Below, in pieces: positions 17,636 through 26,439 of a DNA stretch of 64,000 nucleotides. The DNA is from Sphingomonadaceae bacterium. GTDB taxonomy: Bacteria > Pseudomonadota > Alphaproteobacteria > Sphingomonadales > Sphingomonadaceae. The position numbers and the translations under genes were made by a program. The notes under the pieces were generated by a model that saw only the letters and a list, made by a program, of their open reading frames with translations, was not told the origin of the DNA and did not search any database. The DNA is taken from contig JANYEY010000112.1 of NCBI GenBank assembly GCA_025359685.1, positions 1 through 64,000 of the forward strand. Direction: 5' to 3'. Positions within the stretch are counted from its first letter, which is position 1; every line of letters starts with the position of its first letter.

Positions 17636-20600
17636 TCAGAAGCTGAAGCTGATCCGCGCGCGATAGCTCTGGTTGCGGAAATCGTCCCGCAGCACAGTGG
17701 TATCCGCTTCCAGCGCCACTTCAGCCGACTTGCCCAGATTGATGGCGATCCCGCCGCTCAGTTCGCCCCAATCGTTGTCGGTCGGAGTGAGCGCGAAGGG
17801 CGCCACCGCCGGGCCGCCAGCGAAACCGGCCAGGAAGCTGGTCGGCTGATCGAGGAAGTCGTGAACATAGTTGGCTTCGAAGTACGGCCGGATGGAGCCG
17901 GTGTTCTTGGCGCTGACGCTGAGGCCGAGGCGGCCTTCGAGCGCCTTGGCGCTCTCACGCTGGATCGCCAGTGCCATCGGACCGCCGGTTTCGATCCCGC
18001 CATCCATCGCCAGCGAGCCGTAGCGCAGCGAAGCACGCGGCACGACCGACAGGTTGGACTTGTGGGCCAGATCGAAGCCAAGCCCGATTTCACCTGTCAG
18101 CGCCACGCCATCATCCTTGAAGCGCAGGTTGTAAGGTGTGTTGACCAGAGTGATGGTCCGTTCCGACGACGATTCGTGCAGACCGACCCCAAGGCGAGCA
18201 TCGAAGCGCAGGCCGCTGTCGCTGCTGAAGGCGCCATAGAGATCAAACTGGGCGAGCCACGCATGGGTATTCTGCGGGGCGCCGCCGGTCACACCGGAGA
18301 GATTGGAGTAATAAGCGCCAATCCCCAGCGTGGTATGATCGCCAGCGGCCTTTTCGACACCCGCTGCAACGAACCAGCCGTCGAAGGTATCACGGCCCGA
18401 CGATGCGGCAGCCGGCATCGGCAGCGAACTGCCGTTGATATAGCCGGCGGCGAGGTAGCCGCTCATGTCGTCAGGCAGCTTGCCGCCGATTCCGGTGGTA
18501 TCGGCAAGGCCGAGGCTGGCATTCATCGGCGCGCTGGCGCGCAGCGTGCCGACCTGGCTGGCCAATGCGGCAGGCTGCCCGATCATCGCCATGGTGCCGG
18601 TGCTGCTGCCGGGCTCGATCGAGTGGATCCGCTGGCGGAAGAACCGGTCGCTCGCGGCGCTGGCGGTAACTTCAAGTCCAGTCCGTGCGCTTTCGGTGCG
18701 CGGCGCAGCGCTTTCGAAGAAGGCGCGAATGGTCCCCTGGCTCTGCAGATCGAGCGGGCCATAGAGACCGGCTAGTGCACCGCCTGCCGAGGAAGCGCGA
18801 TCGGCGTCCATCAACGAAGCATAGGACACCTGCACTGCAGAATTTGGATCGACCACGCTGGCGTATGGTACCGCCGTGATCTGCACCGAGACGGCATTGG
18901 TCGTATACGAGAGCGTCGGGCGGAGGATGGCGCTGATTGAAGCGCTGGCCCCGAAGGTCCCGGTCACCGCATTCTGGGCGGTGAGGAAGGTATAGACGTC
19001 GCCCGCATGCGGCTGGGTACCGCTCACCACATTGAACAGCACCGTTCCGCCGACATTGGCGATACCGCTGCCGGCCGCACCCGTCTGGACCGCAATCTTG
19101 TCGTTGGTCCCGGCCGCGCCGAGATCGATCAGCAGCACCGAGCCCGAGGCGAAGATCGTGTTGCCCTTGAAGGTCAGCGTGCCGACGTTGCCGGCCGTCC
19201 CCACCGTGCCCGGCGAGATCGTGCCGGCCACGTTGGTGTAGAACGGCGTGGTGATGAGGCCCGTCCCGTTGAGCCCGCCGGCGAGCATGAAGTAATCGCC
19301 ATTGGAGGTCAGCGCGCCGTTGACTGACATGTTGCCGATCGACTGGGTGACGCTGATCCAGCTGGTCAGCGAGCCGGCGGTGCCGATGTCGAGCGCCGCA
19401 TTGGCATTCGACAGCGTCAACCGGTCGATCACCACAGTGGAGCCCAGCGTGGTGGTTCCCGCTGCACCCAGCGTCACATCGAAGTAACGCGGATTGACGC
19501 GGGCGACACGGTCACCGTCGTAATTGTTGGGCACGAAGTTGGTTGCACCCGGCAAGCCGCTGGCGAGTGTCGGGGGGACTGGAGCGCCGCCGCCCGCAAT
19601 CTGCGGCACAAGCGTTCCGCCAGTAGGCCGTGTGCCAGCCACGCCCGAATTGACTGCGGCTTCATCGACGGCCTCGATCAGTTCACCGGTCTGCGCCTGG
19701 CCTGCATCGTTGGCAGCAGTACCGATCGGATTTCCGTTGACCGTCTCGACCCCAGTGGCGACGTCGAGGCAATCAGACGAGGTCGCATCCTGGAAGCAGG
19801 CCTGGCCAAAGCCCGGCTGATCGGTGTTGCCCGCGCCCGGCGTGGTCGGGATGCCGTTGACCAGCTGGCCGTTGACGATGATCTGGTAGTTGGGATCGAG
19901 GTTGCTCAGCCAATGGGTGGCATCGGTCCAGTCACCATTGCCGGCGATCGAGCCGACATAGTGGTACGGATTGTTCGCCGCGATCCAGTCCCAATAGAGA
20001 TAAAGCGGCTGGTAGAACGAGGCGGTGCCATAGCCGTTGGCGGGCTGGCCATTGAAGAAGCGGGTATAGCCGCCCGACAGCACGCCCAGAATCACCGACT
20101 TCGCGAAAGTCTTATCAAGGATCAGCGGACCGCCCGAATCGCCAGCGGCGGTGGTGCCTTCGTTGGGCTGGGCATTGTCGCGCCAGGCGTTGAAATCGAA
20201 CGCCGAAGCGCCGGCGGTGCCGCGAAGTGGATCGTCGAAATCTATCCAGTATAGGTTCTGCGGATTGGTCGTATTGGAGGTGCCGCCGGGGCCGAACAGG
20301 AACTGTTCGAAGTCCCCCAGCGAAGCGAGCGCACCCAGCGTGTTTTCGGCAATGCGGCGGCGGTAATCGATCCCGCCGGTCGACCCGGTGGTTGCGGTGC
20401 CGTTGTTGCCGTAGCCATCGATCGCGACGTGATAGCCGGTACCGTTGGCGGTGATCGGAACCGCGGGAAGCTGCGAGAACAGCACGGCCCAGGTCGGCAC
20501 ATTGGCCGCCGGGGTATCGAGCGAGGCGACCGCGATATCACCATAGAGGAAGCCTGCCGCGTTAGCTTCGGTCGAAAGCGGGTTGTACGAAACATAGTTC

Positions 20601-21187
20601 GAATCGTACATGTAGCGGGCGGTGTTGGTGGCCCACTTGGGCCCGCCTGCCACCCCGTTGAGGTAGCCGCCGAACGCGCTCGCCCCGGCAACGTTGTTGT
20701 TCGACCCGAACCCGAAGCCGATCGGCTGGCCGCCCGAATTCTGGCCATAGGCACCGGCAGCGCGCGAATTGACGCAGTGCGCGGCGAATATCACGGTACG
20801 CGGGTTGATCAGCGATCCGGTGCACAGCCCGATAAAGCCATTGAGTTGATCGACGATCATCTGGCCCACGCCGGTGATATTTACCGGATCGCGGTCGGTG
20901 ATGGGGGTGCCAGGATTGGCAATGACGATTTGCGGGCCAGGCGCGGAAATCGAAATCCCCGGCACCGCCTGCGGATCAGCTGCAACTGCCGCGATATTGG
21001 CGGATTGCGGCTCAAGCGTCGGCTGGAACAGGTCAGCGCCGCTCCGCGCAATCGGTTCGGCATCGGGTGCGGGTGACGATTCGGCCAAGGCCGGTGCTGC
21101 GGTGAGTGCGATTGCGAGCGCGGAAAAGCTTGCGCTGCAAGCAACCGCGCGGCCGAACAGGCCACGCCGAGAAGAAATACCAACCAT
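17636..21187 (-). CDS. trypsin-like serine protease autotransporter (type Va secretion)
   Basis: This is a 1183-residue surface protein. A signal peptide (1-35, ending PALAES) is followed by a chymotrypsin-fold protease domain (about 100-420) with a full triad: His137 (FAAHCVN), Asp217 (YGDIAVASL) and Ser351 (GDSGGPLI). After a linker, residues about 560-800 are Gly/Ser/Thr-rich strands typical of a beta-helix passenger, including a PEP-like autotransporter repeat (LTFKGNTIFASGSVLLIDLG). The last 270 or so residues form a 12-strand autotransporter barrel ending RARISFSF. It should push the protease to the cell surface or medium. Substrate is unknown. It is monocistronic with its own terminator. 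Confidence 0.93.
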   Translation of the reverse strand: MVGISSRRGLFGRAVACSASFSALAIALTAAPALAESSPAPDAEPIARSGADLFQPTLEPQSANIAAVAADPQAVPGISISAPGPQIVIANPGTPITDRDPVNITGVGQMIVDQLNGFIGLCTGSLINPRTVIFAAHCVNSRAAGAYGQNSGGQPIGFGFGSNNNVAGASAFGGYLNGVAGGPKWATNTARYMYDSNYVSYNPLSTEANAAGFLYGDIAVASLDTPAANVPTWAVLFSQLPAVPITANGTGYHVAIDGYGNNGTATTGSTGGIDYRRRIAENTLGALASLGDFEQFLFGPGGTSNTTNPQNLYWIDFDDPLRGTAGASAFDFNAWRDNAQPNEGTTAAGDSGGPLILDKTFAKSVILGVLSGGYTRFFNGQPANGYGTASFYQPLYLYWDWIAANNPYHYVGSIAGNGDWTDATHWLSNLDPNYQIIVNGQLVNGIPTTPGAGNTDQPGFGQACFQDATSSDCLDVATGVETVNGNPIGTAANDAGQAQTGELIEAVDEAAVNSGVAGTRPTGGTLVPQIAGGGAPVPPTLASGLPGATNFVPNNYDGDRVARVNPRYFDVTLGAAGTTTLGSTVVIDRLTLSNANAALDIGTAGSLTSWISVTQSIGNMSVNGALTSNGDYFMLAGGLNGTGLITTPFYTNVAGTISPGTVGTAGNVGTLTFKGNTIFASGSVLLIDLGAAGTNDKIAVQTGAAGSGIANVGGTVLFNVVSGTQPHAGDVYTFLTAQNAVTGTFGASASISAILRPTLSYTTNAVSVQITAVPYASVVDPNSAVQVSYASLMDADRASSAGGALAGLYGPLDLQSQGTIRAFFESAAPRTESARTGLEVTASAASDRFFRQRIHSIEPGSSTGTMAMIGQPAALASQVGTLRASAPMNASLGLADTTGIGGKLPDDMSGYLAAGYINGSSLPMPAAASSGRDTFDGWFVAAGVEKAAGDHTTLGIGAYYSNLSGVTGGAPQNTHAWLAQFDLYGAFSSDSGLRFDARLGVGLHESSSERTITLVNTPYNLRFKDDGVALTGEIGLGFDLAHKSNLSVVPRASLRYGSLAMDGGIETGGPMALAIQRESAKALEGRLGLSVSAKNTGSIRPYFEANYVHDFLDQPTSFLAGFAGGPAVAPFALTPTDNDWGELSGGIAINLGKSAEVALEADTTVLRDDFRNQSYRARISFSF

Positions 21188-21374
21188 GTAACTGCACCCC
21201 TGTGGTTACCACCTTGTTTACAAGCTGCTTCAATTCCTCAGCTTGTGCAACAGCCAGCCGCAAGAAAATTGCATCATTTCAGGATTAACTTGCGCACAAT
21301 CGATTTAAGTCGCCACCTCGTCCGCACCTATCGGTGCTTGTCCCCGCCTAGGTTCCCCCTCTAAGAGGCGGTCG

Positions 21375-21776
21375 ATGGCTGCACCCGGTTTCCTCAATGC
21401 ATCGCTTTCCGTCGCCGCCGGCGGCGCTGCCGGGGCGTGGGCGCGTTATTCGGCGGATGTGGTGCTTGGCCGCATGGGCGCCAGCACCGCTGAGTTCCCG
21501 TGGTCGACGCTCGCCGTCAACGTGATCGGCAGTCTGCTGATGGGCCTGCTCGCTGGCTGGCTGGCGCGGCACGGCACCGGCGGCGAGGCCTGGCGGCTGC
21601 TGCTCGGCGTGGGCGTGCTGGGCGGGTTCACCACTTTTTCCGCGTTCAGCCTCGAACTCGCGCTGATGATCGAGCGCGGAACCATGGCGACCGCAGCGAT
21701 TTATGTTGGCGTATCGGTGATCGCCGGTGTCGCGGCGTTGTTCGCTGGTCTTGCATTGATGCGGGTGGCCGCATGA
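21375..21776 (+). CDS. crcB: fluoride exporter CrcB/Fluc
   Basis: This 133-residue inner-membrane protein has four hydrophobic helices and acts as a dual-topology dimeric fluoride channel. Family residues seen are GGAAGAWARY in helix 1, TLAVNVIGSLLMG with the conserved Asn in helix 2, and GGFTTFSAFSLE with the phenylalanines that line the pore in helix 3. It is the first gene of a seven-gene coupled run, its stop overlapping the next start (ATGA). I looked for a fluoride riboswitch upstream and saw none. Confidence 0.95.
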   Translation: MAAPGFLNASLSVAAGGAAGAWARYSADVVLGRMGASTAEFPWSTLAVNVIGSLLMGLLAGWLARHGTGGEAWRLLLGVGVLGGFTTFSAFSLELALMIERGTMATAAIYVGVSVIAGVAALFAGLALMRVAA

Positions 21777-22933
21777 GCGAGGTCGTCCGCCAGTTTACGG
21801 TCGAGCCCGACGACGATGGCGTGCGGCTCGACCGCTGGTTCAAGCGCCACTTGCCGCAAATCGGTTTCGCCACGATCAGCCGCTGGGCGCGCACCGGACA
21901 GATCCGCGTCGATGGCAAACGCGCCGATCCGGCTGACCGGGTGAGCACCGGCCAGGTCGTCCGCGTCCCTCCCGGCGGCGATGCCCCGGCGATCAAGGGC
22001 CAGCGTGAGCGCAAGCCCCTCACCCCCGAACAGCGCGAAATGGCGCTCGACATGGTGATCCGCACCACCCCCAGCGCCTTCGTGCTCAACAAGCCGCCGG
22101 GGCTGGCTACGCAAGGCGGCAGCGGTACGTTCGAACATGTCGACGGGCTGCTCGATGCGCTGGCGCAAGAGAGCGACCCGCGCCCGCGGCTGGTCCACCG
22201 GCTCGACAAGGATACTAGCGGCGTGCTGCTGATCGCGCGCACGCCGGGGAGCGCGGCGCAATTCTCGAAGCATTTTTCGGGCCGCTCGGCGCGCAAGGTT
22301 TACTGGGCGCTGGTGATCGGCGTGCCGGCCATCGAAGACGGACTGATCGAACTGCCGCTGGGCAAACAGCCGGGCAGCGGCGGCGAAAAGATGATGGTCG
22401 ACGAAAGCGAGCACGGGCAAAGCGCGCGCACCCGCTACCGCGTGATCGACCACGCCGGCAACCGTGCTTCGTGGGTCGAATTACAGCCAATGACTGGGCG
22501 CACGCACCAGCTGCGCGTCCACATGGCGGCGATCGGCCATCCGATCGTGGGTGATGGCAAGTACGGCGGGCCGGACTCGTTCCTATCCGGCACGATCAGC
22601 CGCAAGATGCACCTTCACGCGCGGCGGCTGGTGATCCCGGCGCCCGGCGGCGACACCATCGACGTGACCGCCGACCTGCCCGATCACTTCGCCGCGAGCA
22701 TGGTCAGCCTGGGTTTCGACGAGGCTGACGGCCTGATTGAGCTCAAGGCAAAGGCGCCGCCGACCAAGGAAGTGCAGAAGGCCGAAGCCAAGGCGCACGC
22801 CAAGCAATACCGCAAGGAACGCCGCGGTGAACGCCGCAGCCGCGCGACTGCGGCCACCACCCGCCCCACCAAAAGCCGCGGCCCGACCAAAGGCAAGGGC
22901 TCGCCCAAACCGGTCAAACCGGCAAAACGCTGA
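21773..22933 (+). CDS. rluC: ribosomal large-subunit pseudouridine synthase, RluC-like
   Basis: This 386-residue enzyme should convert uridines of 23S rRNA to pseudouridine. It has an N-terminal S4 RNA-binding domain (residues 1-65, DGVRLDRWFKRHLPQIGFA), then the RluA-type catalytic domain with VHRLDKDTSGVLL, where the Asp is the nucleophile, and GRTHQLRVHMA. The last 65 or so residues are a disordered, Lys/Arg-rich tail that is longer than usual and could add rRNA affinity. The start overlaps the crcB stop by four bases. The exact target uridines cannot be read. A second RluA-family gene lies at 55.5 kb. Confidence 0.92.
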   Translation: MSEVVRQFTVEPDDDGVRLDRWFKRHLPQIGFATISRWARTGQIRVDGKRADPADRVSTGQVVRVPPGGDAPAIKGQRERKPLTPEQREMALDMVIRTTPSAFVLNKPPGLATQGGSGTFEHVDGLLDALAQESDPRPRLVHRLDKDTSGVLLIARTPGSAAQFSKHFSGRSARKVYWALVIGVPAIEDGLIELPLGKQPGSGGEKMMVDESEHGQSARTRYRVIDHAGNRASWVELQPMTGRTHQLRVHMAAIGHPIVGDGKYGGPDSFLSGTISRKMHLHARRLVIPAPGGDTIDVTADLPDHFAASMVSLGFDEADGLIELKAKAPPTKEVQKAEAKAHAKQYRKERRGERRSRATAATTRPTKSRGPTKGKGSPKPVKPAKR

Positions 22934-23535
22934 TGCATCCCGCCTCCGCCTTCCGCAGAGCCGACCGCGCGCTGCTGGAAACCATGATCGAGGAGATCGG
23001 CTTCGGCATGATCTTCGCGGCGACGCCCGACGGCCTGCGCGTGGCGCATGTCCCACTGCTGTGGACCGCAGACGGGACGCTGCAATTCCACCTCTCGCGC
23101 GGCAATGCCATGACCAAGCACTTGAACGGGATGACCGTGCTGGCGGTGATCAACGGGCCAGACGGCTATGTCAGCCCGCGTTGGTATGCCGATCCCGAAC
23201 AGGTCCCGACCTGGAATTACGTTGCAGTCGAGCTCGAAGGCCGGGTGCGACGGATGGACGCCGAGGGCCTGCTTGCCCAGATCACCGCCTTGTCCGACAA
23301 GCACGAGGCACGCGTGGCCGCGGGCCAGCCGTGGACCATGGACAAGCTGCCCGAAGCCAAGAGCCGCACGCTGCAGGCCGGGATTGTCGGGTTCGAACTC
23401 GAAGCGCTCGGCTGGCGTGAGACGGTCAAGCTCAGCCAGAACAAGAGCGCCGAGGAGCGCGAACGCGTGGCCACCGGGCTCGACAGCGAAGGGTCCATCG
23501 GGATTGCCGCGCTGATGCGCACCCTCGCCCCATGA
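22933..23535 (+). CDS. FMN-binding PaiB-like protein (negative regulator family)
   Basis: This 200-residue protein matches the PaiB / FMN-binding negative transcriptional regulator family. It has a split-barrel flavin-type fold with the family segments MHPASAFRRAD at the start, HVPLLW, GPDGYVSPRWY and a C-terminal KLSQNKSAEERERVATGL. Bacillus PaiB affects sporulation and protease genes, but most homologues are uncharacterised, and no DNA-binding motif is visible here. The start codon shares a base with the preceding stop (TGATG), and its own stop overlaps the next start. Confidence 0.88.
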   Translation: MHPASAFRRADRALLETMIEEIGFGMIFAATPDGLRVAHVPLLWTADGTLQFHLSRGNAMTKHLNGMTVLAVINGPDGYVSPRWYADPEQVPTWNYVAVELEGRVRRMDAEGLLAQITALSDKHEARVAAGQPWTMDKLPEAKSRTLQAGIVGFELEALGWRETVKLSQNKSAEERERVATGLDSEGSIGIAALMRTLAP

Positions 23536-24197
23536 GCGCCAAGATGACCGTGCGGCTCGCCTTGTTCGATTGCGATGGGACGCTGGTCGATGGCCAGGCC
23601 GGGGTCTGCAACGCGATGGACGCGGCCTTCGTCGATGCTGGCCTGCCCGCGCCCGATCACCACCTGGTGCGGCGGATTGTCGGGCTGAGCCTGCCGCAAG
23701 CGATCCGCAGCCTTGCCCCCGACGCCAGCGAAGCACAGCAGGCCGAGATCCACCTGGCCTATCGCAACCGCTTCCGAGCATCGCGCGAATCCGGTGCGCT
23801 GGTCGAGCCGTTGTATGACGGAATCGCCGAACTGGTCGCGGCGCTCGCGGTCGACGGCTGGACGCTCGGTGTCGCCACCGGCAAGAGCATGCGCGGGCTT
23901 GAACACTGCCTCGCCACCCACAGCCTGACCCGCCACTTCTCAACGCTGCAGACCGCCGACCAGCACCCGTCAAAGCCGCACCCGGCGATGGTCCACGCCG
24001 CGCTGGCAGAGACCGGCGCGCGGCTCGAAGACTGCGTGATGATCGGCGATACCGCGTTCGACATGGCGATGGCCGCGGCCGCCGGGGTGCGCGCGCTGGG
24101 GGTCGATTGGGGCTATCACACCCCCCGCGAACTGTTCGAAGCCGGGGCCGAGGCGGTCGCGACCAGCCCCGCCCACCTCAAGGACTTGATCGGATGA
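23532..24197 (+). CDS. HAD-superfamily phosphatase (Gph-like)
   Basis: This 221-residue cytoplasmic hydrolase has all HAD motifs: motif I FDCDGTLVD with the nucleophilic Asp and acid/base Asp, an alpha-helical cap (about 20-90), motif II ATGKS, motif III Lys in HPSKPHPAM, and motif IV GDTAFDMAMA. It resembles phosphoglycolate phosphatase and beta-phosphoglucomutase relatives; the substrate is uncertain. In sphingomonads a HAD gene next to ATP12 and rluC is a recurring arrangement as I recall it. ATGA overlaps join it to both neighbours. Confidence 0.9.
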   Translation: MSAKMTVRLALFDCDGTLVDGQAGVCNAMDAAFVDAGLPAPDHHLVRRIVGLSLPQAIRSLAPDASEAQQAEIHLAYRNRFRASRESGALVEPLYDGIAELVAALAVDGWTLGVATGKSMRGLEHCLATHSLTRHFSTLQTADQHPSKPHPAMVHAALAETGARLEDCVMIGDTAFDMAMAAAAGVRALGVDWGYHTPRELFEAGAEAVATSPAHLKDLIG

Positions 24198-24409
24198 ACG
24201 ACAACGAAAGCATCGCCAAGCAGCGCTTCTTCATGCTCAGCCTGATCCGGCTGGCCAGCACCGCGCTGATCGTGGTCGGCCTGCTGATCCTGGCGGGCAA
24301 GATCGAGCTCCCGCGCGCCGCCGGGGCTGCCTTCACGATCTTCGGCCTGCTCGAATTGGTTCTCTTGCCGCGCTTCCTCGCCAGCAAATGGAAGACGCCG
24401 GGCGAATGA
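24194..24409 (+). CDS. small two-helix membrane protein
   Basis: This 71-residue protein begins at the ATG overlapping the HAD stop (ATGA); the track ORF starts 29 codons earlier inside the HAD gene. After a polar N-terminus (MNDNESIAKQRFF) come two hydrophobic segments, about residues 14-34 and 40-60, then a short basic tail. I do not recognise a named family. Its place directly before the ATP12 gene, with overlaps on both sides, hints at a link with envelope or ATP-synthase biogenesis, but that is inference from position only. Confidence 0.8.
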   Translation: MNDNESIAKQRFFMLSLIRLASTALIVVGLLILAGKIELPRAAGAAFTIFGLLELVLLPRFLASKWKTPGE

Positions 24410-25134
24410 GGCGGTTCTGGAAGGAAGCGACAGTCGCCGATGTGGCAGGCGGCTGGCAGGTCATGCTCGATGGCCGCGCGCTAGAGACCCAGGCGGGCAG
24501 CGCGCAGATCGTACCCACGCGCATACTGGCAGAAGCGCTGGCGGGTGAATGGGCTGCGCAAGGCGACACGGTCAACCCGGACAGCTTCCCGCTTCGCGAC
24601 CTCGCCGATCTCGCCATCGACGTTATCGCGCCCGACCGCGCCGGGGCCGTGGCCAAGCTGCGCGGTTACGGTGAAACCGATACGCTGTGCTATCGCGCCG
24701 AACCGGACGAACGGCTCCACGCCCACCAGCTGGAGGTGTGGGAACCGCCGCTGTGCGCCGCCGAGGCCCGCTGGCAGGTCCGTTTCGAACGCATCAGCGG
24801 GGTGATGCACCGCCCGCAGAGCGAAGCCACACTGGCCCGACTGGAACAGGTGCTGGCGGCACAGGATAATTTCACCCTTGCCGCACTGACCACGCTGAGC
24901 TCGCTCGCCGCCTCGCTGGTTGTCGGGCTTGCGGCGATCGAGCCCGGTGCCGATGAGGCGGCGCTGTGGGCCGCGGCCGAACTCGAAGAAATATGGCAAG
25001 CGGAGCTATGGGGCAAAGAGGCCGAGGCCGAAATGCGCCGGGCGCGGCGCTTCGCGGCATTCCGCAGTGCCGGTCAATTTGCCAAGCTGGCGCGCGGCGC
25101 AGTCTTGAACGGCTCGCAAAGCAGCCAACCGTGA
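24406..25134 (+). CDS. ATP12-family F1-ATPase assembly chaperone
   Basis: This 242-residue protein corresponds to the ATP12 family, which binds the alpha subunit of F1-ATPase before assembly; in bacteria it is largely confined to alphaproteobacteria, matching the mitochondrial origin. Recognisable pieces are MRRFWKEATV with the early beta-rich domain (WQVMLDGRALETQ), the AEALAGEWAAQ helix, and the conserved ETDTLCYRAEPDERLHAHQ-type segment in the second domain. The chosen ATG overlaps the preceding stop; the track ORF begins six codons earlier. Confidence 0.92.
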   Translation: MRRFWKEATVADVAGGWQVMLDGRALETQAGSAQIVPTRILAEALAGEWAAQGDTVNPDSFPLRDLADLAIDVIAPDRAGAVAKLRGYGETDTLCYRAEPDERLHAHQLEVWEPPLCAAEARWQVRFERISGVMHRPQSEATLARLEQVLAAQDNFTLAALTTLSSLAASLVVGLAAIEPGADEAALWAAAELEEIWQAELWGKEAEAEMRRARRFAAFRSAGQFAKLARGAVLNGSQSSQP

Positions 25135-25940
25135 ATTTTGCCGCGGCAAATCAGTTCGAATATATCGATGGGCAGCTGCGGTCTTCGCATCCGCCATTGT
25201 TCGACTATTTCGAGGCTCAGAATGTTCGGGCCGCTGAAGCGGGTCGGCCAGAGCTTGACCTCTCCTACGGCCCCGATCCGCGGCAGACCCTTGATCTGTT
25301 CCGAACCCCGGAAGAACGCAAAGGTGCGGTTGTCTATTTCCACGCAGGTTACTGGCAATCGCGCGACAAGAGCGGTTTTCGTTTTATCGCGCCGCCGCTC
25401 ACTGCGGACGGTTTCGATGTAGCGTTGATCAACTACCCGTTGAGCCCGCAAATGGGGGTCGGCGAGATCGTCACCGCCGCTTCCGCATCGCTCACCGCAC
25501 TTGCCGCGTTTACTGGTAACGCGCCGCTGCTTCTCGTCGGTCACTCGGCAGGCGCGCATATCGCTGTCGAACTGGGCATGGCAGCACGAGCAGATTGCAC
25601 CGTGGCGGGGCTCATGTCGATCAGCGGTGTCTTCGACCTGGCCCCGCTCATCAACACATCGGTCAACGAACGACTAGCGCTCGATGCGGCAACTGCCCGC
25701 GCAGCTTCACCGCTTCACCGCGTGGTCTCTGGCGCACCGCCAGCTCTATTCGCGGTCGGAGCACTCGAAACCAAGGCTTTTCGCGATCAGTCCGGCGAGA
25801 TGTTTGCGGCATGGGCTGCTGCAGGAAATGCCGGTCGCCACATCACCGTTCCGAACGCCGACCACTTTTCGATCTTGACCGAGCTGTGCCGTGAGGACGG
25901 CGTACTGCGCGCGGCAATCCGTGACTTCAGCTGGTTGTGA
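25131..25940 (+). CDS. alpha/beta hydrolase, arylformamidase-like
   Basis: This 269-residue enzyme starts at a GTG overlapping the ATP12 stop (GTGA); the track ORF runs back into that gene. It has the oxyanion motif HAGYW (family HGGxW), the nucleophile elbow GHSAGAH with Ser, an acidic residue near ALETKAF and the catalytic His in PNADHFSIL. This layout is that of kynurenine formamidase (BNA7/KynB-like) and related esterases. There are no tryptophan-degradation genes nearby, so the substrate remains open. It is the last gene of the coupled run and converges on trmL. Confidence 0.87.
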   Translation: MNFAAANQFEYIDGQLRSSHPPLFDYFEAQNVRAAEAGRPELDLSYGPDPRQTLDLFRTPEERKGAVVYFHAGYWQSRDKSGFRFIAPPLTADGFDVALINYPLSPQMGVGEIVTAASASLTALAAFTGNAPLLLVGHSAGAHIAVELGMAARADCTVAGLMSISGVFDLAPLINTSVNERLALDAATARAASPLHRVVSGAPPALFAVGALETKAFRDQSGEMFAAWAAAGNAGRHITVPNADHFSILTELCREDGVLRAAIRDFSWL

Positions 25941-25969
25941 GACAGTTAGAACCGAGGCGGATCCTGCGG

Positions 25970-26419
25970 TCAGGAGAGCATCTCGGTCTGTCGTAGCGCC
26001 TCCCCCAGCACCAACGCCGCAGCCGAAGCGAGGTTCATCGAACGCACTTCGGCTCGGATCGGGATGCGCAGTTTCGCGTCGCACAGATCCGCCACTGCGA
26101 GCGGTACCCCGGCGCTCTCCTTGCCAAACAGCAGCACGTCGTCTTTGCGGAAGGCAAAGTCATAGAGCGACTGCGTGGCCTTGGTGGTGAACAACACCAG
26201 ACGGCTGCTCCTCTGAGTCTCGCGAAACGCGTCAAAGCTCGCGTGGCGCGTGATCTCGACGTGGTCGATGTAATCCATCGCCGCGCGGCGGACGCGGCGG
26301 TCGTCCCATTCGAAGCCCATCGGCTCGATCAGGTCAACCGCAGCTCCGAGGCACGCGCCGCGCCGCAGCACCGCGCCGACGTTGCCGGCGATTTCAGGTT
26401 CGTAGAGGGCAATGCGCAT
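25970..26419 (-). CDS. trmL: tRNA (cytidine/uridine-34-2'-O)-methyltransferase TrmL
   Basis: This 149-residue SPOUT methyltransferase modifies the wobble ribose of certain leucine tRNAs using S-adenosylmethionine. It begins MRIALYEPEIAGNVGAVLR, with the Asn-Gly start of the family, and ends in the trefoil-knot motifs LLFGKESAGVP and RSMNLASAAALVLGEALRQ. The ATG at 26419 was preferred over the track's earlier start because homologues begin at this Met. It lies 20 bases after the lipoprotein gene of the Mla operon and may be cotranscribed with it. Confidence 0.92.
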   Translation of the reverse strand: MRIALYEPEIAGNVGAVLRRGACLGAAVDLIEPMGFEWDDRRVRRAAMDYIDHVEITRHASFDAFRETQRSSRLVLFTTKATQSLYDFAFRKDDVLLFGKESAGVPLAVADLCDAKLRIPIRAEVRSMNLASAAALVLGEALRQTEMLS

Positions 26420-26439
26420 GGGGTCGATTGGCGTGGCGG

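Noticed and set aside
21290-21374. fluoride riboswitch upstream of crcB
   Set aside because: The conserved GGCGAUGG...CGCC pseudoknot pattern of the crcB motif was not found in the short leader.
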